64,000 bases of DNA from contig NC_021678.1 in NCBI RefSeq assembly GCF_000247815.1, positions 25,745,036 through 25,809,035 on the forward strand, written 5' to 3'. A program made the position numbers and the translations under genes. This DNA is from Ficedula albicollis. Lineage: Eukaryota > Chordata > Aves > Passeriformes > Muscicapidae. This document shows, piece after piece, positions 40,021 to 53,120 of the stretch (positions are counted from its first letter, which is position 1; each line of letters begins with the position of its first letter). The notes beneath the pieces were generated by a model. The model did not search any database and was not told where the DNA came from. It worked only from the letters and a program-made list of their open reading frames with translations.

Positions 40021-41667
40021 GTCGAAAACTGTTATCATTTCCATTTCACTTATGGTTTCAAAATCTTTCGCTAAGCACTCATATTTATAAGGTTTTCCTG
40101 TTTCCTCATTCCCAGCATTGATGAGCAGAGACTGAACAGCAGGACAATGAGGAGCTCCACTCCACAGGCACAGTTTCAGCCATTACCCACCAGGGACAAT
40201 GCACACTGAATTTGTTACTGGCAACCTGCAGGTCACGAGTCTCCTAGAAGGGGCAGGGATAGGGATTATTTCTGGGACTGCAGCTGCAACACTCAGCTGT
40301 TGCAAATCACACCTTCCAGATGATGGAGGAGCTTCCACCAGAAAGGGGCTTAAAGATCACGAGTTTTGAAATGTAACAATGGATTCAAAGTCTCTTTTAA
40401 TTTGTCTCTGCCTGGTACAAAGTGGATCAGCCTTCTGCTGACACTGTTTCTTTTAAAGTTTTCCTACAGGTCAGGCAAACTCAGAGCAATTCAGTGGATT
40501 ATATTTTTAAAAGAGGATAAGGTTAATGTATTTAACCACATAACTCAGAGAACTATTGCTTTAGGGAAAAGAAAAAAAAACCAACAAAACAAACTGAAAA
40601 CAAAAAACTCTGTTTCACACAGGTAATGAAAGGAGCTGATTACATTGTGGCCACTTCAGGCCAATTTGGCTCACTCATATAATGCAATAATTGTTTGCAA
40701 ATAACAAAGTAGGAAACTACACTGCAAATTCATTAACACAGAGGAGGAAAAAAATACGTTCAACAGAAAAGATTGCAGTGGTGTGTCTGTGTTTAACCTG
40801 ACAATTTTTCAGGATATTACTGAAGTCTCCTGTACCAAAATTGATTTGAATTAGCATAATCCCATTTTATCCATGAATTTACTATTCTTATTACTGTCTC
40901 TCAGCCTGTCATTCATTAGCTCTGCTTAGGAGGAACTCAGTTTGGGACTCTTTATTCTGGATGGTATTGCATAATGCCTCCTTTACTTATTTTGGTCTAT
41001 CCATGTTTTATGAAGCAGAGCATGAGGATGACAGAAAATAGCTGTGACCCCTGCATGGTCCCAGAGCTCTCCCAGAGAGGGTTGGTGGTCAGCCTTCCTT
41101 CAAAGGCAGGGGTAGGTGTTCATGTTTATGCCTTGAGAGGTTTGAGATAAAAAGCTGAATAGAGGAAACCACATCCCATTTGTATCTTTTGTACTGGTCC
41201 TACAAGATCCTATTACAGGAATACACAATCTTGAGTGGAATCTACTGCAAATGGAGTGTTCCAGGTGGATCCCTCACATGCAGAGCACACCTGTGCCCTG
41301 GGGCAGCAGTGAGCACTTTTTTCTTCTTATTTTCTGTGGAATTCTTTGAGAGGCTTGTAGCTGGTTTTGGATTTGCTTTTTAAAATCAAAATACAGCCTG
41401 AGCTGCATTAAAACGTTGCCCAGAAGAGAATGGATGTACAGTGCAGGTTGAGGGCTGCTTTCAGGTCTATTCTTTGTGGGAGCCCACAGGGCAACCTGCA
41501 GCATTTAGTACTGGAGTTTCTTCATGCTTTGACCAAGAGCATGCCAGTACACATGAGGCTGAAGAGCAGAGGAGTGCATGCACCAGCTTGATGTTGTTGA
41601 CCTTGAAAGAGGTTTTACATAATGAGAAATGCAGCCTTGGAGTTTATAAAATCCATGTTGAATTTAT
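40021..41667. other. Unique non-coding sequence
   Basis: Single-copy sequence with an A-rich stretch at 40570-40610. No coding feature, repeat family or RNA gene is recognised. Confidence 0.55.
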
Positions 41668-41787
41668 GTTTATAGGAAAGCACTGTCAGAGTCTGCAGAT
41701 GGATATGCTGGTCCACAAGATCACCGTGTTTATAGGAAAGCACTGTCAGAGTCTGCAGGTGGATATGCTGGTCCATAAGATCACCGT
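41668..41787. repeat. Two-copy tandem duplication (60-bp unit)
   Basis: Copies at 41668-41727 and 41728-41787 differ at two bases (GCAGATGG versus GCAGGTGG, and CCACAAG versus CCATAAG). The unit is a multiple of three, so a frame runs through both copies, but it has no known relatives. Confidence 0.95.
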
Positions 41788-44700
41788 TCTTAGTTTTTCT
41801 ATCTTCCTGAGAGCCTCTCCAGTTTTTTTCTTTCACACAGGAACATAGTCAGCTCTGAGGTTGACTTGTTGGGAAAAATGTTTGAGGTCACATTACAATG
41901 GCAATAAGCACACACATAATTTTGATATGCCTACCCCAAGTCAAATCCCATCTATAGACCACAGTGGACCACAGGACGAACAACTAAATTAGTATAGGAT
42001 GAATGGAATTGACAGGTGGAGGAAATTTAGTTAGTGGCATTTGTCATCAGTAGCACTGGGGGGAGAGCATGGCATTCTTTATTCTCTGGAGAAAGCAGTA
42101 GATTTATTTTGTCAGTGTGATGGATTCAAAGGGCAAGGATATTTGGAGATACTTCATTTTTTTGCTGTAAGAGTTTTTAAAGACCCTCAATAAAATCTGG
42201 CATAATTTTTGGTGTACATTATTCCAGTGAGAGATGCTTGAGCTGGTATTCTTTATCATAGGAAATACAGTGATTTAATTTAAAAACGAGCAAAAAATGG
42301 ATTTAGTGATGGTGAAAATAAATAATGTGGGTGGGCTAGTGTTACTGCTTTTGTCAGTCTCGTTCCCATTTCATTTTCAAAAAGTTCAGATTGTGTTTGT
42401 GTTTTGTTTTGCCTCTTCTGTACACTTTAACACACATTTGTCTTGGAGCCTGATTCTGTAAATATCTAGGGAATGATCATGGATGTAAAATTTCCCTTTC
42501 CATGGTTCAAATATTACAATCCACACGATGCATTTGCAAAAGATAGCACACAGCTGGGACACAACAGAATGCATTTAAATAAATATGGGGTGAAACTCTT
42601 TTGTATTGAGAAGAGAAATAAATCAAGTAATGACAGATATTAGCTGTTACTAGTGCTCCCACTGACTGCATTTGTTTTTGTTTTGTTTTTCCCAATGCAA
42701 ATTATTCTGTAAACCCAGGAAGCACTTAGACTTGCTGCAGCTAGATATCACCTTCTGTAAAGTGTACAGGTGGCTGCTCTTTGCTAACAGGGATGCTAAT
42801 AAACAGTTTTACTTCTACCAGAGAGTTTAATTCCTCTACTTATTTATTTTGTAAGCAAACTGTATTTTAGTGGCTTCACTATAAATCCAGGCCTGTTTGA
42901 ACAATCCATGGTGATTAAATAAAACACAGGGCAACCTATTAGCATAGCTGGCATATATTAGTTTTGAGACTGCTTTGGCTTTAGGAACTTGGACAAGTCT
43001 TGTTTGAGGTGATCTGTTGTTCTAGTTTAAATCTTTCCCCCTGTAAAGCTGCTGTCAGAAAAGATTAAACCTATGCATAGAATAGTGAGGTGGAAGAATT
43101 ACAGTGAAGCTTAACACCAGGTCAGAAATGAACCTCTGGCCCCCTGTAAAAATTCTCCTTACAGAGCAGTTGTACAAGTGTGAAAATGTTCTTTGTTACC
43201 TCCTATGTTGGATTTTGCTACCACCTATCACCACTTTTTCTTTTCCAATTATGATTGCCCTACCACACTTACCCTTTATTAAGAAAGCTTAGTGACTGGC
43301 ATATATTCTCTATTTCCTGCCTTTCCTACTTTGCACATCCACCTGCATTCACCATTCTGCTGAATTCAGCACAACTGTGAGTGAAAAACCATTGTCTTGG
43401 GAAAGGAGTGCTAATGCTTCCCTCAAATCATCACTTGGATAGCTCTTGTCCACCCATCTTCTTCAAAGCCACAAAAACATGGGATTGTTAGGACTTTTGA
43501 AAGCCAAACTGTCCTCCTGAGCAAGCTCTTTGAGAATGACTTGGCAGCCATCAGTTTCTAGAGCTCACTGAATCCAACATTTCAAGGGTTCCTGGGATTC
43601 CTGCTGGGGCCTGGAGGACAGATTTGGTCTCTGCAGATTCTTGCTTGAAGATCAAGCTTGAGGATGAGTGTTAACATTTTGCTTGCTGGTGTTAAATCCT
43701 GTGCTCACAAGAGGATGCAGATACACTCCAGAAAGCACAACCCTCTGCCTCAGATTCGTTTGCAAGCTTGCAGCCTGGCAAAACAAATTTGGCTGGTGAG
43801 GAATCCACAGGCATTTCTCCTAGCACATAGCACAATCTATTTTTAAAAGCACTTCTCTCTCCCCAGTGTCTATAACTCCTAACATATGTGTGCAGCTCAT
43901 CTTCAGTTAGATGAAAATCATTGTTTAACTGAGGCCATTTTTTCTTGTCTTTTCTTTCTTCCTTTTTTCTTCTTTCTTCCTTTCAGTGAATTACTAGCTG
44001 GCAGCCTGCCTCTGCTCCTCTGTGCTCTGGGTTGAAGTTCAAGAGTGCCCTAGAGCTGCTTAGCTGAATTGCTGAATTAATGACATCCAATGTGACCTGT
44101 TAGTTTGAGGGTGAGAGAGGGAAATCTCCCAGATGATGTATACCAAGCAAGCTCTGTTCTTATGTAAGTGCCCCATTATTATCTAAATTAAATGGTTATA
44201 ACATCCTGGCTTTAAAAAAAGTACCCCATTACTGTAAGTTAAAGATTATTCCTTCTTTATGTCTCTATTACTGGGAAATGCTCAAGAACTTCCCTATTGC
44301 TGACCTCATAGGCTCATAAAGTGCAACTTTTCATGACTCAAGGGAAAAGGTGCAAGGAGTCAGCCAAAGGAAAAAATTATTCTCTTCCATTTTAACATAT
44401 TATTTTCCTCTCTGTGAGGTGATGGCTTTGTACCTTTTCAATATGATATAGGTTATGCACTGGAGATGGGGTGGCAGGTGTCAATCTTAGTGTCTTTCAC
44501 AAAAGACATACCTTTCAAATTTTAGGGGCAAAATCTGTAAAAGAGAGAGAGAGAGAGATAACTGATAGTTTTAAAATACATGATGTTCAATGCAATGGCA
44601 ATGAATGATTAGGAAGTCAAGATTTCAATAGCAATCAAGGTCCTAGCTTTAGCAGAAATATAAATCTGTCTTGGGAATGCTGACCTGGAGTATTTGTACA

Positions 44701-45120
44701 GACATTAGAGAAGTATGATGGCCTTTCTGGGTGGCAAGTTATTCCACCTCTATCGATAGTAGAGAATTGCAACACCTATAACACTGTTCCTGCTTTCTTA
44801 AACAGATTCATGCGTGCATCATCCCATATCAACATCAAATGAAGGATTTGTAAAGTTGCTGGCTTTGGGGTTTTGAGAGATGGGGGTCAGGGAGGTGCTA
44901 TTCTCAAATGTTAGGACTTTCAATATTTTTTTTTATTTGATTGAGGCACTTACCACCATCTAAATTCTGTCCCAACAAGATTCTCCATCTTATCCCATCT
45001 GTGAATGAGAAATGTCTTTCTGCTCTGAAGTACAGGTATCACTTCCCTCTAGTTTGAGATTAACCACAGAGCATCTTTGCAACATGAAAAATTAATCCTA
45101 CAAGGTGTTTTGTCACAGTG
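41788..45120. other. Unique non-coding sequence
   Basis: Single-copy sequence. A long polypyrimidine tract ending in TTTCAG (43937-43986) looks like a splice acceptor but is followed by frames with early stops. A (GA)n run lies at 44542-44559. No gene is recognised. Confidence 0.5.
44542..44559. repeat. (GA)n microsatellite
   Basis: A short pure GA-dinucleotide run. Confidence 0.9.
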
Positions 45121-45298
45121 TGTTATAAATATTCTGCATGTATTTCCTGAAGACCATTGTAAAGTCTTTTTTTTGGAAAGCCAACTGCCACTTAGCGGTG
45201 GTCTAAATCTGTTATAAATATTCTGCATGTATTTCCTGAAGACCTTTGTAAAGTCTTTTTTTTTGAAAGCCAACTGCCACTTAGCGGTGGTTTCAATC
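45121..45298. repeat. Two-copy tandem duplication (89-bp unit)
   Basis: Copies at 45121-45209 and 45210-45298 differ at only a few bases (GACCATTG versus GACCTTTG, a T-run length/G change, and GGTCTAAATC versus GGTTTCAATC at the end). Confidence 0.94.
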
Positions 45299-48200
45299 TA
45301 AATCTGTAGAGATTCTGATGTCTCCCATTTTTCCACTTGGGAGAATGTTAATCTGATTTCATCAGGTGTGCATAGAACACAAGAAACATAGAAACATGCT
45401 CTGGGATTAGGCAGGCAAATGGCATTTTTACTCAGTTCAGCAGAGAGGGACTAGAATTTGCAGGTGTGGAAGGGAAGTTCTGTGAATTGCTGGGTTTTTC
45501 TATGTGGCCAAGTGACACGAACTCCATGGATCAAAGACAGTCCCTGCTGCTCAGAAATCCCTCCCTGCATTTTCATGCCCTGAGAAGGAAGAACTGGTGG
45601 CAGATCAGAGGGGTGGAGGAGGTACTGGATTGCTGCATATTAGATTCGATCAAATTTAATGTCACTGTGACTTTTATTTCTTTTTAAAAACTGTGTGTGT
45701 ATGTGCATGAGTAAATGATAACAAGATATAGTAAACTAATGAAGGTTTACTAAGCCATAATTTTCCACCACGCCTTGCAGATACTCAGTGCTCTACCACG
45801 ACTCTCATTAACAAGTCTTTGTTATTTTAAGTGACAAAACTTTGATTAGGTACAGATGAACTTCACATTATCTGCTCAATGTGAAAATAACATGGCTAAA
45901 GAGCAGCCATGTGATTGAACACATTATCTCTCAGAACAGATGCAAATTTGATTTTTTCCTTTTGTAATATATGTGTTCTGTATCCCTTTGCTTTAGTTAT
46001 TTCAAAAAGATATTGAAGTTGTTCTTTTCATCTGCCTATCTACATTTTCTGACTCTCATTACGGTAATATTTGATAATAGGATCTGACTTAAAAACTCCT
46101 TGATTGAAAAGACATCTTTCTCTTGGCTCAGAGGCTTCCTGAACAGCTCCTTCAGCCAGCTGCAAGGACTGAAAAAAGCCAATTCCTGTAAACAGGGCAG
46201 AGCCAGGGAACTAGATCCACCCATAGTCCCACCAAAGTTCAGTGTCCATTAGATTGTCAAATTCCAGCTCGAGAAAAATTGTTAAAAAGCATGAAGCTCT
46301 ACACCTCTTGGGTGACTCTCTGTTTGTGTGACAATGTGGAGGTTTCTGGATTTGCTGCTTTCCTATCCTCAGTGGATAAAAAATTATTTTAAAAATATTT
46401 TACGAAATAAAATTTAAAAAAAACCTCTGTCAGAAATGCCACATTGTATATCCAAACAAGCTTCACTGACCTGCCTCTACCCTCCCTTCTCCTTTTTAAT
46501 CATACAGAGTAAAATGTTACGATGACAATTAAATTCAGCAGAATGCTTTTTTGATAGAGCAATCAAATTATTTAATGTCAAAACTGCTGAAGCAGGATGC
46601 CTTGAGATTGTTAGACTTTCCTGCCCAACACACAAAGATATACAGACACTCAAACACACACACATACTTATCCAAATACAGTTCCAGAAAAATCTAGCTG
46701 ATTTTGCAACAGGACATAATTCCTTTAAGGAAAGTTGTTTTGTTTCTGAATTTTCCTGCTCCTCTTCCAGGTAGCTCTACTCAGACTGTGCAGGGAAAAA
46801 AGGTCTTAACTTCCTCTGAGTAACTGATGTTCTTCCATGAGATCAAGCCCAACTTTTATGAAAAGCTAACACTTATCACCAGTTTTAGCCTCTACATGGA
46901 TCTGTGTGTGTTATTTCCTTAAAGAAACAAAGCAAAGGGAGGCCTGAGGGAGCTCACCTCACGAGAAGTAGGGACCAAAAACATTAACACCAAATGCCAA
47001 ATGAAAATCCTGACCTCAGAGGGGCATCTCCCTGCCAGGCAGCCCAGTGACATTTCTGCTTGGCCTCTGGGGCACGAGGGCTCCCAAAGGAGCAGTGACA
47101 CGTGGGCCCCTCCATCCTCCATCTGGCGCTGCAGTGAGGGCTCACTCCCTACAGACTGTCCTTGGAGGTCTGCAGCGTGCCTGCTCTCCTCAGCTCCAGC
47201 AGGAGAGACTTATTTCCACTGGGCAGGGAGTGATGGGCAGCATTTCCCAGCACCACACACATCGATCTAGCTGTGCTCTGCATCATCTCTTCAGATGCAT
47301 CCAGGAATGATTTTGTGCCGTGGCTTTCTTGCCAGATCCATGGGCTGGGAGTAACAACAATGAAACCGTGACTAATAGGTGTTCCATTTTACAGCTTTTT
47401 GGTCTCAATTGCATAATTGGGGTGACTATCTTTTTCTTCCTTTTGAAAATAAATCTGTAGCCTGCCCTGGGCTTAAACATTTTTATGTCTGAGTCTCTGT
47501 GCATTTAACGTATGCTGCTAAGTGCTCAATGCAGAGGAGTGGCAGTGTGAGTCACGGGAAGGTTATGGTGTCATCCCTGTGCCTGCTCCTTTTGCTCTCT
47601 CTTTGTGTCTTGCAATTATTTATAAAGTGCACAGAAAAGCTTGGGGAGCAATTAAGCTACTCCATTAAAGTAAATAACATAGATTGTGTTTGTGTTTCTT
47701 ATTTAAATCTTTGAAATGTAAAATAAAGAGACAGCTTAATGGCTAGGTTGTACTTTGAACACAAAGCTCAACTAATAAGACACCCCCTAATCACCAATTT
47801 TAAAGAGAATTAAACCTGGCTATTGATAAACTAAAATAGACTTTAACCTGACTTGATGTGGTAGAAATCTCATTTTGCTGGTAATCCAATGCATACAGGT
47901 AATTTTTTCTTCTTTTCTTTGATTTATTTTGAGGGCAACTGAATGAATTTTTCTTTCTTCTGAGCAGAGCAGTCACATTAAGCAAAGCAACTTCCTGAAG
48001 TCCAGAATTTTGAATCTGCTTCCAAAAGAATTGATTTTTTCCAAACCAATGCATTCAGTGTGCCTGTGAAATCGAAAGATCATTTTATTCTCACAGATCT
48101 AATTTGGGCTGCTGGTTGCTATTACAAAGGTATCTTATCACTAATCTTTTCTAAACTGCAGCTGATATGGTTAGCAGCTGTTACAAATGTCAAGAGCCTC

Positions 48201-50456
48201 CATACACACATACAGAATAAGGGGTCCTGAAAGAAATCTTAGAAGAAAGCTCTTACTTTGTCTCACTCACTTTCATTTCACCTTGGGGAAGTTTCTAAGC
48301 ACATCCTTCTCTGAAAACCAAGGGAGTCATAAGTACATTTTTGATTAAGGATGAATTTATATACATGCAGTTGCTTTCCAATAGCACAACATTTTTGGGG
48401 TTAAAAAATTCCATTATCATTTCTGTTCTTACAGAGGTCTTTTCATCTGCAAACAACAGTACATCTCTGTCTCTCCTAGTAATGAAATAAATATGTCTTA
48501 ATTCACATATGCACGAAATTTGATGCATATTAAAAGATACTGTGAACTCCCAAATATTATGGGTTAGCACTTTTCAAATCCACGAAGGGTTCGAATATAA
48601 AAAATCTACCAGGATGACTAAATTCTTTGCCAACTTTGATTTCTCCTGCCTGCATCAATTAATCCCGAGGACAGGCAGAGTCTTGACCTTTTAAAGACCT
48701 GAAATGGCTGGTCAAGAATAATAAAGGTCAGAAATTAGGAGATTAGGCAATCTTCATTAGCACTGTGCTGAGTCATGCAGATGCCTTACATTAACATCCA
48801 GAACTGCTTTTCCATCTGGGTCTATCTGTGGGTCAGCTCCACCTTTCCAGAGCCAACCTCATGTTACAGCTTGAAAGAAAATCTGTTATATAGAAAGGCT
48901 CAATAAATAGCCCTTTGCCTTCTGTGGATCTCAGTTTATGTCCAAGTGGAAGGAGAGTAAGTTTAGCCAGTTCTAATATATTACGTGTTGGTTTTAAGTG
49001 GCTTTGTGATTACTCATGTTGCAAATAAAATCTAGGCATTATTCCAGGCTGGTATAAACCCTGAAGTGTGTCCTGTTTAGCTAAGGCTTCAGTTCCCAGA
49101 TTCATCCCTGCCAGTCTCTTCAGAGAGAAAACTCCTCTGATAATCCCTCTGCAGGTCTGGGACAGGGATCATGCACCACTGCAGCAGCCAGCAGTCTGCG
49201 TGTCCTTTCTGCAGAGAAGGAAACAACATCCAATGAGAACAAAAGGGAACCTCAGCTTCACATCTGAGGGGTGTTGAATCACTAGAGAGCTGGAGCCAGT
49301 GTCCCACTGGGCAACAGCAGTGGCCAAGTGTCTGTGCCTAAGCCCAAAGGGCTCAACAAGCTGGTCCTGCTGGGGAAGGGGTAAAGCAGAGAGGGCATGC
49401 AGACAGACCAAGCACTGCTTCAGGCACTGCCTAGGGAGGAAGTTTGAGGCCATGTTTTCCCCCTCATGTTGAAATTCTCTGCATCTTTTCACACAGCAGC
49501 ATTTTCTCCACTTGGCTGCATTGCTTCTCTTGTGCTTGGGTGTTGGTGTATTTAAAAGTTAATGGGATATTGGGTTGGAAAGGAAGAAGAGGGAAGAAGA
49601 AGGGAAAAGTGGGGAAAAAAAGTCTAGGGACAGATTTTGAAATCCAAATCCTATTCTCAGACTGATTTTTCTCTTTGTTTGCTCAGCTGCTTTTGACAGC
49701 CGCCTTACTGGCACAGACAAATCTGAACAGCTTGCAGAACAAAATGACAGGAAGATGGAAGGATAATGTGTGTTTAAATATCATTGACCAGCCTCTTTCT
49801 TGGCACTCTCAGCATGGGGAAAGCTTGTTATATACTGCCTCCTTTAATCATTTGAGACAGGGCTTTTCCTCCTGCCTATCTATCAAGAGGAGAGAGGATC
49901 TTCCTTCAATTGTGAGCTGCAGTGAGGGACAGGCGAATTATTAAAATTGTTTGCCACTGACTTTCCTTGTTATTCTTATTTGTTAGGTCCTCAGATGATG
50001 TGACCCACGATTTTTTTAGTCTGCTGAAAGCCTGACCCACTCAATCACATGCAAACTGCATGTGATCACCAAATGGATTTGAATTTGAGAGGTTTTTAAA
50101 AAGCACAGTGAAAGGGAACAATTGGAGTACCTGGAGCCCAGAGAAGCAGATCAGAGAGGAGCTAGTGGAAGGCTGATAATACACAGCCTCCAGTTAATGA
50201 ACTTGCTGCCAAGAAATTCATCATCTACTGTCTCCCTGGGACAGCGATGTGTGTCAAAACAAAAATCACACACCTTTGGTGGAAGCAGACCTTTGTTACG
50301 GCTAGCAACTGAAATGATTAAAATTTAAGCAGATCACGAATGGAGATAAAGAGAAAAATGGCTATTCCCCTTAATTGGACATTGTGTTTTTTCCTGCTTC
50401 CTGATGAAGGAGGTTGTTTATTTCCTCAGGCAGATTCTGCCCTGTGTGTTTCTCCA
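45299..50456. other. Unique non-coding sequence
   Basis: Single-copy sequence with an octamer word ATGCAAAT at 45940-45947. GC is raised at 46,940-47,270 and 49,080-49,450, without CpG clustering. Overlapping frames on both strands there reach at most 107 codons with no family resemblance. No repeat family is recognised. Confidence 0.5.
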
Positions 50457-50492
50457 GTGTGTGTGTGTGTGTGTGTGTGTGTCTGTGTGTAT
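50457..50492. repeat. (GT)n microsatellite
   Basis: A GT-dinucleotide run of about 36 bases with one C interruption. Ordinary microsatellite. Confidence 0.93.
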
Positions 50493-53019
50493 AAACCCCA
50501 TATGAAAAGCTGGAGTGCCTGGCTGTAAATCAGCAATCGCTGGTTGAAGGTTGCACAAAGACGTATCATTTCTCTCCTTTCAGACCAACCTGAAGGTAGG
50601 GGTTTTCTTCTTATTTAGTCTTGGAGCCAGTTAAAGTTATGAAGTGCTTCTTTCCATGTCACATTTCAGGAGTAGGAGACATTGTAACCTCGAGTTTATT
50701 GAAAAGAAATTGAGGCATGGGGAAATTGCTCACAATTTCATTTTTAAAATAAATGAGGCTACCGATTTTGAATGCTCATATATTCAGAGCTGGATGTAGC
50801 CTGCCTACCTGGAATTTGCATCTGAAGCCCTGGGCTGAGCTCAGAGGCTTTCTATTCAGCAGGAAAGCATTCCAAAAGGATGACTGGCTTAGCCATAAAA
50901 AAACCATCATCCTCTATCTATCCCAAGGAAATCCTCAGATCCTCTGAGTAGGAAATAGGGTAAATGTGCAAGAAATCCAAGTGGCTGTTCCAGAAATTAG
51001 GGTCACCACAATTTCCTACTTAAATGGTCATCACAATTACTGTATTTTATTTTTTAAATTGAAAGGCTGAGCAATTGTGTGTAAGTGTATGAGTCTGTGA
51101 AGGTGGAGGCATTCTTTCATAATCTTTTTTTTCATCAAATAATCCCTCAAAAAATCAATTTGTGGTACATTACCAGACTCAAATTTCAACCTAAAACATT
51201 AATGCAGCTGAACAGAGAAGGTCTTACTCCTGCCTACACTAAAGCAAACATTTTAGGTAAAAGTATCAGCCTGCTTCAACAGCTATCTCTGCTCAGACAA
51301 AGCACTTAGGAAGCCTAATGTTAAACGTATGCTTATGTAACTTGCTGAATGGGCGACCAGATGCTGTAAAAGGCGTGTGGTACAGGGATGTAAAGTGGGT
51401 AATAACAATAATGAACATTTACATAGCCTTCTGCACTCTCAGAAGGATGTGGGAGCTGCAAGCATAGAGCACCAGTGACAGCAGGAGATATGAAAATGCA
51501 GGGTAGGTTTGCCTGGTTAAATCCCATCTCCAGTTACAACCTCGGTAAATGCAATCAAGCTGGATTTACTAACTAGGCAGGAAGAATAATTCAGCCCAGG
51601 GTCTTTTATATGTAGGTAAAGGGCTGTTTCAAAAATAAAGACCTCCTCTCTCTTATTATTATGTGATTTCCATTTTCCTATTAACTTACTGCATAAAATA
51701 TTGCTTTACTGTGATGGTGTTCTGAGCTCCAAAACAGATCAATCAAATCAAGCCAGCCAAAGATGGTATTCCTGGCCCTGGAGACTGATTTACACAAATC
51801 CACAGAAGAAAAAGTCTGGAAGTAAAGGAGGGGGAATAAGAAAGAAAAGAGATTTTTAAGGATATAGATACATAAATTTGCTTCCTTCTGGACAAGCAAC
51901 TGTATGCACATAACCTTAGAATCTGCCTGTAATTCACCTCTTTAATAAAACAAATGAAACCAAACAAAACCAACATTAATCCCACTGATGTGTGGCTAAC
52001 AGGCAAAGGAATGAGTATTTGGCAGGATGCCAGGCAGCATGAGAAAAGCTTTAAGAAAGTGAGATTAAAATTAAAGGAGAAGTTTGCATTAGAAAAGTAC
52101 TTCATTCCAGGCTCAGTTTCTCCAGCATCCTAAAGAGAGGTCTGGGAGGGGTTTCAGGGAGCCAAACCCTGGGAGGTTCATACACAGGTTCTCGGGCTAG
52201 CTCGGTGCTGTGACTGACTCTCCTCGTGGAAATTAAATGAGAGCTCTCAACAGCTGCTGTCGGCCATGGCTGCAGGCAGGATACCACTTGGCCAGACCAC
52301 TCGGGTTTGTATGAAAGCAAGAGCTTGTGAAAGCCTGAATCAATCCATATAGCTCCTGTTAGAAGGAGAGGCTCCTCCTTGAGCCAATATCAAACTTGCC
52401 AAACTCCCTGGTGGTTAAATGTTTAAAGTTTAAGTTCCTTGTATGACTTTCTGGAGCAGTTTCAGCCCCGCTCTCCCTTTTCCCTTGAATCTCATTTCCT
52501 AATCCACCAAGATATGAGCTTGAACTTCAGCAGTACCAACATGGGGCAATATTTGAGTTTGAGGCATTAAAGTCTCAGTTTCACAGTGTAGCAAAAAAGA
52601 GTGAAAACATTGCTGACAGTCCTTTTTTCTGCCCAGCATCTTTAAGGACCACGAGGTGTTGGGAAGTGTTCCCCTGTTTCTGGTTGAAGGACACTATAGA
52701 AGACAAAGGACTGAACAGCTGTGCTGTGCTGGGCAAATTAGTGAAAAATATATACACTGATTGTTATTAAATACATAGAGACTGTGTCTGGCTCAAAAAG
52801 GCTCCAGCCTTCAAATTGTTTCAAGACTGAAGATTATTTTGGGAAATCACTCTGTATACTTGCTCTTTTGCTCTTCTCCATGTTTCTGGCCAGAGTCAGA
52901 GTCTCCAGAGCAGTCTGCATGGAGCCTTTCCTCCTTCTACCCTTAGGGTCTGTCCCAAAATACTGCACTGAATTTATCAGACTAAATCTGTTTTGTTTTG
53001 TAAAGATTAGGCTGTATCT
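50493..53019. other. Unique non-coding sequence
   Basis: Single-copy sequence. Short overlapping frames of up to 120 codons (51743-52105, minus) show no recognisable domain. Nothing else is visible. Confidence 0.55.
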
Positions 53020-53120
53020 GTTCTGAATGTTAGCATGAGGAAATGTTCTCCAAAGTAAAAGGTCTCCTGTTCTGAATGTTAGCATGAGGAAATGTTCTTC
53101 TCCAAAGTAAAAGGTCTTTT
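53020..53120. repeat. Two-copy tandem duplication (49/52-bp unit)
   Basis: Copies at 53020-53068 and 53069-53120 match except for a three-base insertion (TGTTCTCC versus TGTTCTTCTCC) and two changes at the end (GTCTCCT versus GTCTTTT). Confidence 0.94.

Noticed and set aside
40030..40035. TGTTAT, also present at 39519-39524, as a target duplication for the 39.5-kb LTR
   Set aside because: Using it would put ten bases after the CCACA end inside the element and lose the TG...CA boundary. A 6-base AT-rich match is easily chance.
43937..43986. Long polypyrimidine tract ending TTTCAG, like a splice acceptor
   Set aside because: Frames after it stop quickly (TGA at once, TAG after a few bases), and no good donor follows nearby. 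It could serve a non-coding transcript, but nothing supports that.
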